Program-made: the position numbers and the translations under genes
Notes under the pieces: generated by a model
Database searches by the model: none
The model's input: the letters and a program-made list of their open reading frames with translations, nothing else
What the model was told of the DNA's origin: nothing
NCBI GenBank assembly: GCA_021464525.1
Contig: JADRCO010000169.1
Coordinates: 1 to 46,179 of the forward strand
Reading direction: 5' to 3'
DNA: 46,179 nucleotides
From: Rhizophagus sp. LPA8_4_AMF
Lineage: Eukaryota > Glomeromycota > Glomeromycetes > Glomerales > Glomeraceae
Shown: positions 21,387 through 31,460 of the stretch, in pieces
Numbering within the stretch: position 1 is the stretch's first letter
Layout: every line of letters begins with the position of its first letter

Positions 21387-23424
21387 TTAATTACTAATAA
21401 TTAAACATTTCAAACATTCAGAATTTTCTTGAACAAAAATTTCAGTAAGTTTACAACTTGTGTAATATGCTTGTGTATGCGATTGTATAATAGTAGCATT
21501 TGTTTGTTCTTGTACTAAAGCTTGGCTGTTTGCTTTCACAAATTCCAACATATCATTTTTTAATTGATTAACAATATTAGGTACTTCATAGTTATAATTC
21601 CATCACTGTCTATTCTATAATATTCACCAATACATTTAATCTATTCAGATATAATATTTTCAAGCATTAATATGGTTGGTCTATTGGAAGGATTTGAATC
21701 CCAACATTTTTTCATTAAATCTATATAACATTTTGGAGTATTTTTTATAATTTCAGGACGTTTCCCTTCACAAACATTCAAGATGAGGTGATAATCATGT
21801 GCTTCATCCTTAAATGGAGGAATACCTGATGTAAATTCCCACATTATCATTGAGAAACTATAAATATCACTTGCTGGTGTATAGGGTTTTTTTCTTAATA
21901 TTTCAGGTGCCATATAAGGTAAAACTCCATAAATTTCATTAATTTTATCATCAGAATCTTGTACATCATTTATAGGTTTACATAATCCTAAATCAATAAT
22001 AAATAACTCATTGTAATTATCTGACATTAAAATATTACCATCATGAAAATCACCATGAGTTAAATTTGATTCATGAATTACTTTAAGTCCTAATATAATT
22101 TTTTTCAATAATTGTAACTTGTCTTGCCACCTAAATTTAATTATATCTGATAAACATTTTCTCAAACTTCCTTTTTTTGCATAACTCATTATTATAATGT
22201 AATTTAAATTATTTGGATCTTGGGTAAATCCAAAGAATTGAAAAATTTTGAAAATGATTTTTTCTGACAATTATAACAATATTTCCACTATATAAAAATA
22301 ATAAAAAAATTATTAAATATTTACAAAAGGAAGTGAAATTTGCTATTGAATAAAAATACTATACCTCATCCAAAAATTTACCATTTAAACTTGATGAGTT
22401 ATTAAGTGTTTTAAGAATGACCTCATAATATGTTTGAAAATTACATTTATTCCATTGTTGTTTGTCAAAATTCCAATTATAAATAGGTCCATCTGACTAA
22501 ATAGCTTTATGAATTTCACTAAATCCCCCTTTATCATAAAATTTAATACTTGATAATTTATTATATGGTATCCACTATAAAATTTCATAACTATTTTGGC
22601 ATTTAAGTTGTGCTTTTTGAATAAATTTATCAATAAATTCATTTTTACTAGTCCACTTTGAAAAATTTTGTTAAAATCGTTTAGTATTACATTGCTGGCA
22701 CCACTGGTAATCAACATATGGTTGTTTGCATTCATTACATAATTCAACTTCAATTTTAAAACTTACTTTGTTACCTTTTGATGCCAATAAAAGGCTTTTT
22801 CTAAATTTATTTCTGTTCCTTCTCCATTTTCATAATATATGGCTAAATTATTTATTGCATTTTCATTACCATTTTCTGCTGATTTTTGGTACCAATGAAA
22901 AGCTTTTTCTAATTTTTTTTCTGTTCCATTTCCATTTTCATAACACTAAACATTGCTTATATAATCCCATTTTCTGCCACTTTTTGATACCAATAAAAGG
23001 CTCTTTCTATTCTTTTCTATTGCTTCTCCATTTCCATAACTATTGCTAAATTAAACATTGCTTCTATAATACCATTTTCTGCTTCTTTTTGATACCAATA
23101 AAAGGCTTTTTCTAAACTCTTTTCTGTTCCTTCATCATTTTCATAATATGTAGCAAAATTAAACATTGCTTCTTCATCGCCATTTCCTGCTGCTTTTTGA
23201 TACCAATAAAAGGCTTTTTCTAAATTCTTTTCTGTTTCTTCTCCAATTTCATAACGTAGTGCTAAATTAAACATTGCTACTTTATCATTATTTCCTGCTA
23301 GTTTTACTAAAGAATTAATAATACAATTTTTACATTTTTCAGTAAAACATTTATTGCAATATGAACAATTTTTAGTGTTTACAATATCAGTATCTTTATC
23401 TGAGATATTTGATTTAGCTTCCAT
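21387..23424 (-). pseudogene. Sel1-repeat/protein kinase fusion pseudogene
   Basis: The minus-strand ORF from 23424 starts MEAKSNISDKDTD, with a CSYCN...CKNC pair. It then enters Sel1-like repeats of about 36 residues (KVAMFNLALRYEIGEETEKN, LEKAFYWYQKAAGNGDEEAM). A stop at 23017-23019 and further frameshifts break repeats 3-5. Next come remnants of the linker (WCQQCNTK, WTSKNEFIDKFIQKAQ) and the kinase N-lobe (DKGGFSEIHKAI, YEVILKTLNN), with stops. A C-lobe block (22270-21641) follows with HGDFHDGN, DLG in place of DFG, APE, and NPSNRPT. Remains of a C-terminal tail (NQLKNDMLEFVKANSQALV) run to the stop at 21387. The architecture is the common Rhizophagus Sel1-kinase fusion. At least five disruptions make this a pseudogene. 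Confidence 0.82.
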
Positions 23425-23980
23425 TTGTTATTTTAAAAAATAATTTTATTGAGAAAAGATTTTTTCTTTTTTTTAGACGGATTTTTAGACATAATTTTTT
23501 TTATTCAATACATCATGAATGTGTTACTTTTTAACAGGACCCCGAAATATACATAAAAAGGTCATGTTCAAGTTTGCGTAAAAAAAATAATGAAATATTT
23601 CCTTATATAGATAATTCCTGGTGGAAACCTATTACATTTTTTGGATACTGACCGAAATTATCATAATTCCGGCCCTGAAAAAACGCGTACAACTAATAGT
23701 AAATTTTTTTGGCCGCCACCTTACCTCTGTATATGTATTTCGAGGTCCTATTTTAACAAAGAAGAAATTTACAATAAAAATAAATATTTAGGGCCATTGT
23801 TTTTTCCGTTACACTAATCTGTGTCGAGAAATTAAATCTTGTTAAATTGTTTCATTATTTCTTGTCCAACATTACGATTTGATTATGAAAATAATTATAA
23901 CACAAGTCAATGCATCGGAAAAAATATAACCCGAAAAATAATAAATCAACAAATTTCTGATTTTAGTTAAAACATGCCTT
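23425..23980. other. Intergenic with a GGCC-type palindrome
   Basis: GACCGAAATTAT and ATAATTCCGGCC flank a C at 23650-23674, a relative of the palindrome at 6735. A nearby GGCCGCCACC sits at 23712. No coding sequence is seen. Confidence 0.45.
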
Positions 23981-23984
23981 TTTA

Positions 23985-24310
23985 GTAATTATCTTTTTTT
24001 TTCAATTTTTTTTGTTAGTAACATACATTTCTTTATTAACTTTATACATCAAACAAGACAAAAAATATACAAAAGAAATGCATAGAGGAAGTCTCTATCT
24101 ACTAACACCATAATAAACTATGGATGCGTTGTTAAAGCAACACTACAGGCGACCAAATAAACGACTACTATGACTAACTGATTACCTCTAATCCTAATCT
24201 AAATTAATTAAGAGCCCGCTCCTTGTTCCAGGTTGATGACTCTGTAGCAAGGCTACTCCATCAGGTTATCCCAGATCATGCTACTTAGTCCCCAGTCGAA
24301 AGAAATAAAC
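23985..24310 (-). mobile_element. Probable retroelement or transcript 3' end (minus)
   Basis: On the minus strand a moderately GC-rich, stop-laden stretch ends in GTATAAAGTTAATAAAGAAA, then an A-rich tail (about 24010-23990). This is the layout of a polyadenylated 3' end. The plus-strand counterpart at 8299-8345 has the similar words AATAAAGTTAA. No reading frame is conserved and no target-site duplication was found, so this is tentative. A short minus frame at 24565-24317 lies just upstream but has no recognisable domain. Confidence 0.35.
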
Positions 24311-24569
24311 TCTTATTCATATCCAAATTCTCAAAAATAAGATCTCCGTCCATTTATCAGAATTATTTCCTAGTATCTTTACATATCCACGGCGTATATT
24401 CCTGAAAATCGTCCAAAAATCCAATTTTCGAACATCTGATAATAATTGTCTAAAGAATATAAAATAAAAATAAAAAATAAAAAAGAGAGAAGCAGTGATG
24501 ATCAACTTTATTGCGAGCCTAATTTCGCCTATAATTTTGATTCCTTTTGAAGATTCTCCGCACAAATTG

Positions 24570-25400
24570 TGTTAATTTCATTATATTTTCAGTCACTTCC
24601 TTAGGGACCTGTCTACGGATTTATTGGTTGATCGGGCATCTGTAATTATCAGGTTTATAGTAATCAGTACATGTTTATATTGATTAAGTATTTTATCTAA
24701 GAATTGAATAATATTTATAAAACATTACAATACTCACCGATAAAGATCGCGACGGTCTGCATGGTCTCCAAATTCCAGACTAGAACCACCAAAGATAAAT
24801 GCAAGCGTTTTGCACATATAGAAAGATCTTTACTCGCTAAGTAGAGTAAAGACCTTGGTGAAACTTCATTTCATTACTTCCCTATGTATTATTATCTCAT
24901 TTTTCAAGGTTGGAATTTTGTATTTTACTTATTTACGTATTCAGAAATAATTGAATATATTGAGAAGGCATATCATAAATGTATTATATTATTGTATAAA
25001 ATGTATTACAAAAAACTATTAGGTGTAAACTTATGCAATTCACAAGATTTACATATAAATTTAACAATAAAAATTTTAATTATTTGAAATCTCTATGCAT
25101 TGTTATTATGGTGAACCAATTTTGAAATGTACTGTCATCAAATGCATATTATATTCAAAATTTAATTTTACTAATTTCACTTAAACATAGGTTTAACATT
25201 TTAATAATTGCAACAAATTGCCACGAACTAACTTTAACATTTGGGTTCAATTAAGTCAGCATCACTACTATATCTCGAAATTGATACTGCAATTAAATAT
25301 ATTTATATTTTTTGTTCTTTGTTAAAAATTATGTAATTCATCTGATCTATGAAATTGATAACAGTATAAATAAACGAGGGATTTTGTTATCACAAAATTC
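24570..25400. other. Intergenic; GC-richer island with a short hairpin
   Basis: The region 24730-24860 is richer in GC and contains the perfect hairpin TCTTTACTC / GAGTAAAGA (24827-24852, 8-nt loop). On the minus strand ATGCAGACCGTCGCGATC followed by a GTGAGT looks like a start and donor. The spliced product, however, closes after about 25 codons, so I do not call a gene. Confidence 0.35.
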
Positions 25401-25406
25401 ATGAGT

Positions 25407-25508
25407 CTATTAGTATAAACCTTTATAATAAGTCATGTTGAATTTAGTATAATCCTTTATATTAAGTCATGTTGAATTTAGTATAATCCTTTATATTAAG
25501 TCATTTTG
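25407..25508. repeat. Three tandem copies of a 34-bp unit
   Basis: The unit TTTAGTATAATCCTTTATAT followed by TAAGTCATGTTGAA is present three times (about 25407-25440, 25441-25474, 25475-25508). The last two differ at a single position and the first is more diverged. No function is evident. Confidence 0.7.
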
Positions 25509-25705
25509 AATAAAAATTTTCAAGCCAAGATGACATTCTTCATCTGATTCGTCAGATTCTTCTTCCTCATATAACAATAATTCTTTCTCATAATTTGGTA
25601 TGGTTCAAATTCACTATCATTCTCATTCTCTATCTCTTATTCACGCCTATCGTATGTATACTCAAAGGATTTCCATTTTATGGAAGAATCTTTGAAACTT
25701 CTTAA
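25478..25705 (-). pseudogene. Relic of a small acidic-tail protein
   Basis: On the minus strand, KDSSIKWKSFEYTYDRRE, a stop, then EIENENDSEFEPYQ and, after a frameshift, ELLLYEEEESDESDEECHLG make a plausible acidic C-terminal region. The reading is broken by one stop and one shift, and a MITE (25714-26231) lies directly upstream. The family is not recognised with certainty. Confidence 0.4.
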
Positions 25706-25713
25706 AAAACAAT

Positions 25714-26231
25714 GGGTGCGTTCACAAATTCACTTGGATTGGATTGGATTGGAATTGCCAATTCCAAATCGTGTCCATAAATAAATGGATCAGATTATGG
25801 AATTTTGTATTACATTAGTTGGTTTACTTTGGCTTTTCGTTATATTAAAAATGAAAGTAATAATTTAATAGATCCTTCATTCCACCGAACCTTTTTTTTT
25901 ATTATTTTTGTCTGGTTTAATAGAGGGTTCTTTTTCATTAAAAGTTTATTCCATTTTATTGTTTAAAGACAAGAATAAAAAAAAATTTAATATTTAATTA
26001 TTCTAACACGTCAAATATTGATGGTGTCGTGGTGGTACTACTGTGGTAGATTGTGATGAATGTACAGTATGGTGCCGCTAATTGTGGGGTATATCCTGGA
26101 TTGGAATTTAATAGTAAAATCCAATCTGATGGATCAACTCAATCTAATCCAAATCGGATTTTTAATTTGTGAATCTGGATTGGATTAAGGCGTCGACTCA
26201 ATCCAATCCAAATGAATTTGTGAACGCATCC
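25714..26231. mobile_element. 518-bp MITE with ~36-bp terminal inverted repeats
   Basis: The left end GGGTGCGTTCACAAATTCAC and the right end (reverse complement) GGATGCGTTCACAAATTCAT match almost perfectly. Both continue into subterminal runs of GGATT / AATCC repeats (TTGGATTGGATTGGATTGGA on the left, CAATCCAATCCAAAT on the right). The interior is AT-rich and non-coding. The flanks show no exact target-site duplication. It is a clear non-autonomous DNA transposon; the superfamily is uncertain. Confidence 0.85.
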
Positions 26232-26324
26232 AAATGAGAATATTTAAATGATAAAATTACTATTGAGCGTAATTATTTTACGCTTTTCAAACTAACCATG
26301 TAATGAAATTCTGATATTGACAAG

Positions 26325-26576
26325 TTATAAAATATACAATGTAGTGATGGGGTTATATTGATGAATTTCTTGAATGCGGGATAGATTTACAAATATAAAA
26401 GAAATTGAATTTATCAAAGTATATAAATCATGGTATCGTAAAATTATGATGAAAGTTACAGAAAAGAGTAAACCAATGATAAAAGTTGTATTGTATAAAA
26501 ATGAAAACTTATAATAAATATTGAAGACTGATATCCCATCCAATAACTGTTTTTTCATTATGTCTTCCTTTCTCAA
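26325..26576 (-). other. Unsupported short hydrophobic frame
   Basis: An 83-codon minus frame has one likely membrane segment (TTFIIGLLFSVTFIIILRY). There is no paralog in the window, no splice context and no recognisable motif. It is mentioned only because nothing else occupies 26232-26698; it may be chance. Confidence 0.2.
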
Positions 26577-26698
26577 CTATATATGGAAGATTCTCAAAAC
26601 AAAGAATTTTATATTATGACATGTATTTATTAAGTTATTAAGCAACAACTTTATTTATAAAAAATGAAAAAATATTCATATATGATAATACTAAACAA

Positions 26699-28282
26699 TT
26701 AATATGATTTCTTTATATAATCATAAAATACTATATTTGAAACATCATAATTTTGTACTTCAATATTATACAACCTAAATACCTCCACTTCATCTTTCAT
26801 ATAAAACAAATTCTGATCATAAAAAGAATTTTTAATAGCCAAATAATTGACTCTTTTCTTTTTCATAATATATTTTTTTATATAAAATAAAATATCATTA
26901 CTTTCCTTATTATTAATTAACAATTTATTAATAAAAGTATTTTGAGTACTTTTTAAGAATAATTCAAAATCCCTCTCTTTAATATAAAGAATCAAACTTA
27001 AATATTCTAATCTAGAAGGAAGAAATTGTCCTAAATTTTGTAATACGAAAGAACTATAATTGGTACATTCATCATATAATATATCTGATCGAAAAATATT
27101 GATAGAAAGGTAATTAAGACTTTGTTTAATATTTTCAAATAAATTTAATAATATTGGATGAATAACTTGACTATCATATTCATAAAAATTAAAAAATTTG
27201 ATATTTTTACAGTATTTTGTAATACATTCTAATAATAGTTGTCTTTGTGATAGACATCCAAGTATACAATACCCAAAATTCTCTAAATAAACACCAAATT
27301 TTTGTAATAATAATTGTAATGACTCAATTTTTAACATATCATTTATAAATAAAGTCCTTAGTTTAAACGGTTTAGTTAAATTAATAATTTGTTGAATAAA
27401 ACTAGCATTTAAATGAAGACAACAAAGGATATGAACAGATTCTAAAACGTTTAATTGTTCAAATATCTTATCTAAATTAATTATATCATCAAAATCGATG
27501 GAATATAATATGATAGTATTTAAAGTATTTGAACAATAATTAGAATCATTTGATAACAATAATGATTTATATAAAGGAAAATTATAGTCATTCAATATAA
27601 TTTTTTTAAGATTTTGTTGTAAATTAATTATTTGTGATATACGATTTTTAATTAATGCATATTCATTAACATGGTTACCAATTGAAGTAATAGTATAAAG
27701 ATTTAAAATTCCAATATTGTGAATGAAATTTGTATTTTGTAAAATTAACTCAAGAATATCATTAAAATAATAAATATGACTATGAAGTGTGAACAGTGTG
27801 TACTCAATTTCAAAAGTATGTAAATTTACTTCATTTTCAATAAATATTTTAATTAATGACTTATGAACTAATCTTTTAAAATCACTTTCTAAATTTAAAA
27901 CATATTTTATAAAATGTGGTTTTCTGAATTTTAAAGATTCAAGCCAATTCCCAACAGAAGAAATAAGTTTATTAGTATTCAAATATTTTATAAAATTAGG
28001 ATAATTGAAAAGTGTATTGGAAAGTAATAATTTATCAATGCCATAATCATTTAATTTAGTTTTTAAATCATCATTTAAATTATGTAAGTAAATTTCAATA
28101 AACTTATAATTTCCCGTAGAAATTGAAAATGGGTCTTTCCATAATAATGGAATCGCTAAACGACACCATAATCTATTAACCAAAATACATGAATGTAAAG
28201 TTGAAAAATCATCTTGAAAATATTTTATAATTTCATATGATAATTCAGATAATTCTCCTGAAAATATTTTTGAACATGCCAT
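26699..28282 (-). CDS. F-box protein, 527 aa
   Basis: Single-exon minus ORF. I choose the ATG at 28282 (MACSKIFSGEL) rather than the upstream one at 28336, because the paralog at 15516 starts exactly there (MSNSKIFSGDL). Residues about 10-55 form the F-box (LSELSYEIIKYFQDD, then LHSCILVNRLWCRLAIPLLW), the SKP1-binding motif of SCF ubiquitin ligases. The remaining 470 residues are rich in Leu, Ile and Asn, with irregular leucine-rich repeats such as LELILQNTNFIHNIG, FEQLNVLESVHILCC and LEYLSLILYIKE. They are likely the substrate-recognition part. Large families of such F-box proteins are typical of Rhizophagus. A CGG-N10-CCG motif lies 82 bp upstream. The target is unknown. The reading frame is intact. 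Confidence 0.9.
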   Translation of the reverse strand: MACSKIFSGELSELSYEIIKYFQDDFSTLHSCILVNRLWCRLAIPLLWKDPFSISTGNYKFIEIYLHNLNDDLKTKLNDYGIDKLLLSNTLFNYPNFIKYLNTNKLISSVGNWLESLKFRKPHFIKYVLNLESDFKRLVHKSLIKIFIENEVNLHTFEIEYTLFTLHSHIYYFNDILELILQNTNFIHNIGILNLYTITSIGNHVNEYALIKNRISQIINLQQNLKKIILNDYNFPLYKSLLLSNDSNYCSNTLNTIILYSIDFDDIINLDKIFEQLNVLESVHILCCLHLNASFIQQIINLTKPFKLRTLFINDMLKIESLQLLLQKFGVYLENFGYCILGCLSQRQLLLECITKYCKNIKFFNFYEYDSQVIHPILLNLFENIKQSLNYLSINIFRSDILYDECTNYSSFVLQNLGQFLPSRLEYLSLILYIKERDFELFLKSTQNTFINKLLINNKESNDILFYIKKYIMKKKRVNYLAIKNSFYDQNLFYMKDEVEVFRLYNIEVQNYDVSNIVFYDYIKKSY

Positions 28283-28363
28283 ATTATAAGTGGAACAAAT
28301 TATGCGGAGAGAAAGAAACATATAAGTGTATGACAAATTATTTTGCCATTATATCATTTTTTT

Positions 28364-28379
28364 CGGAATTGTAATTCCG
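28364..28379. promoter_or_regulatory. CGG-N10-CCG palindrome upstream of the F-box gene
   Basis: CGGAATTGTAATTCCG is a near-perfect palindrome 82 bp before the ATG at 28282. The orthologous place of the F-box pseudogene (15595-15610) keeps both triplets and the spacing although the ten middle bases differ. It fits a Zn2Cys6-type binding site. Confidence 0.5.
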
Positions 28380-31300
28380 ATATGTCGCACAACTTGCGTC
28401 AATTAATTTTGTGTAACGTGTTCAAATAATCAGACGATATTCTATGATCATTATACATACATAATAGTTATTATTATATGAATATATCTAGTTAAAAATT
28501 CACATGAATTATTCTTAAATACTTTATATTTAACGTTCATTTGTTCAAAAGGAAAAAAAATTCTATGAATGTTTCTTAAATACTTTTAAGAGTTTTTTTT
28601 TTTGATATAGTGTTCCAAATTGTTCTGGCTGATCTAAATTTTTTAACAATTTTTTTTTTATTTAGTTACTAGAATACGCATCTTTGCGGGGACTTCATCT
28701 CTAAAGCACAATATTTTGTATTTATAATTAAGAAAATATGATTAATATCATTGAATTTAAAGTTGAAGAATTATTATATTCTTTAAGCATTAGGCTATTT
28801 TATGATATATACAATAGTTGGTGGTCATTTTTTTTATCAAAAAAAAGCAAAGAACAAAGCGTTTTTTTGAAAAAAAAGAGTTTTATTAGAAAAGAAAATA
28901 AGGAACTGGACCTTTTTTTTCATTTTTTTTATTAGAAAAAAATTTTTTTCTTTTTGTTAAAAAATTAGAAAAGGAATGAAAATTAGGAAAAGGAATATTC
29001 TAATTTTTTTTTTTTTTTTTGTAGAAAATTAGCCATTGAAATGGCGTAAATGGTGTAAACAATGTAAACAATGGAAAATTCTATATTAATTAATCATTGG
29101 AGTCACATGCATTTCCGGCTGAAAACCTGGATCAGCTGTTTAATTTGATGAATATGTCCAAATTATTTGGTACATAATTAGCAAAGTTAATTTGTAGATT
29201 AAATTATCCGGTCGATCCATTTTTTTAAATTTTTAATAAAAACAATGTTTTATTAAAAAAAATGTAATTAAACATTAAAATTAATGTTAATTTAAACAAT
29301 AGTACCCCATTAATCCATTATTATTTTTGCATGATTTATTAAAAATATTCTTATTATAATTAAAGTTATTATTCTTTATTTGATTTTTTTTTTATATTTA
29401 TGGGTAGGAATCTGACGTCGCGGAAAGTAAATGTCATACCAAAATCCGTTAATTCATCCATTATTAATTTGTGTATAATACAATTGTGTATCAATATATG
29501 TACCATCTGCAATAGACTAATTGGAGAAATCTAATCTCTCTTTTGCTTTATTTATATAATATGATAAAGTTCGACTTATTATGCGCTATATTTTATTTTT
29601 ATATAAAATCTAAAAATAACAATAGAATAATCATTTTATTATTAAATACTTTCAATAAATCACAAATACTATATACTTTAAGTAAGTTGAGATCGTAAAC
29701 CATAATTATTTTTAAATATTATCCCTTTATTTTGATTCTTACACTCTCACGCGTCCTATTCTTTAATAACTTATAATATGCTCAAAATACACTTGATATG
29801 CAACTTCAAGGCCTTTGTTGAACTTGATGGTATAAATGTTCTAAATAATTTATGCGAAGCCTTTAAGTATGCTATGCTGTACCTTGTATATAATAAAATT
29901 CTAGGACTTCCTGAAAACAATATCATTGACATTAAGTTTCACATCCTCGTCATGGAAAAATTACCTTGATTGCGTAATTTAGCGGTGTGAAGTTCTTTGT
30001 AAATTTACATATTTATTACACAGATTTCAAATTATCTAAAATAAATATAGGCTTGTGGGATAGTAGTATCTGCTAATGTTACCATATTTTTTCAATGCCA
30101 CCTTCAAATTTCTATGTGAAAAACAAAAGTTTTGATGGGTTTAAATTATTTTGAATTAATATTGCCGGTCTTCTTTCCAAAAGTGAGATCGGTAAATTTT
30201 TCATACGAAGAATTAATATTATTCTTGTCTATTTAGTTTTTAAAATATTGTGAATATTTATTTAAGAAGCAAATATTATTTGTTTTTATAGTAATTTTCA
30301 TATAATTTTAATAGCATAGTATGGAAAGATAAAATTTAAATGTTATTTAACAATTGGTAATGTAGATATAATTTACAAATTTTTGTATTTCAGTTGATGA
30401 TTATCAAAAATATTGGAAACAATACAGTAATTACATGAGATTAAAAACACGTATTGTTTAAATATATAATATTTGTAAATTATTTTGAATTTTACTTATT
30501 GTAATAAATCTATTTAAAGATTTACAAGTTTCAATGACTGCTCAGCATAAGTTTTAATCATATATGAAAACCAATCCATGAAAACAATTATTTACTTCAT
30601 TTATAGTAAATTAATTTCTAGTTTTTTTCACCATTTAGTATTTAATATGCTTATATTTATTGTCTAAATGGAGAGGATCAATAGTTATTGAATGAGGGAA
30701 TAGAGATATCTGTCAAAGACCGATATCCCCATCCAATGACTGAGTTAAAAGTTGCCTTAATACTGATTTCAATATTCTCATAAAAATATATCTCGCTTAT
30801 TCCTAATCGACTGAACATAACATGAATTACATAATAGTTTTATTAAGAAATCTTTTTTTGATGAGAAACAAAATAAAAATGTATACTTTCAAAACAAACT
30901 CAACAAACCTATTCACAAAACAACACAATTAGTAAATAAGCCAAAATTGGTCGGTATTTATATGGTATCAATATGGTATCATTTATGCGGGAAGAAACCT
31001 CTAATCATTTATCCTACATTGATGTACATACCATTATAAAAATATTTGCCCTTCCAAAGGAAAAGGAGAAAGGGAATCATCCACACATTTTCGCACACAT
31101 ATACACAGAGAGGATGATAGAGAGGGAAAAGGACAAAATAATTACATATAAAATTTTATATACTAAGGGAAAAAAGTTTAGAGACGAGAAAGAGAAAAGA
31201 GGGAGAAGTGAGGAAAAGAAACATGGTAATTAAACTAAAAATTAAAAGAATTAATTACAGATATTTGACCAACGATATTAGAATATCAAGATTATGTCAT

Positions 31301-31460
31301 ATTATGTGATTTTTTCAATGGAGTCGCATGAATCATTGCTTCATGAGTATTTTTTCACACGAGTAATTATCTCGCGTGTGTTTCAATAATGTTTTTTTGC
31401 GTTAGTATTTTATTTTATATATATGTATATAACCAAGTAATTATACTTAACTCTAAACAA
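28380..31460. other. Gene-poor AT-rich stretch
   Basis: Contains homopolymer-rich DNA (28540-29030) and a 63-codon plus frame at 29778-29969 without recognisable motif. It also holds a charged low-complexity plus frame at 30973-31233, and a hairpin CACACGAG/CTCGCGTGTG near 31357-31381. The word GATATCC.CATCCAAT at 30723-30740 recurs at 26528-26544. No gene is supportable. Confidence 0.45.

Noticed and set aside
22726..23049. Plus-strand frame rich in Phe, Leu and His
   Set aside because: It is the antisense of the Sel1 repeats on the minus strand.
28738..28935. 65-codon plus frame
   Set aside because: Made largely of homopolymer A and T runs.
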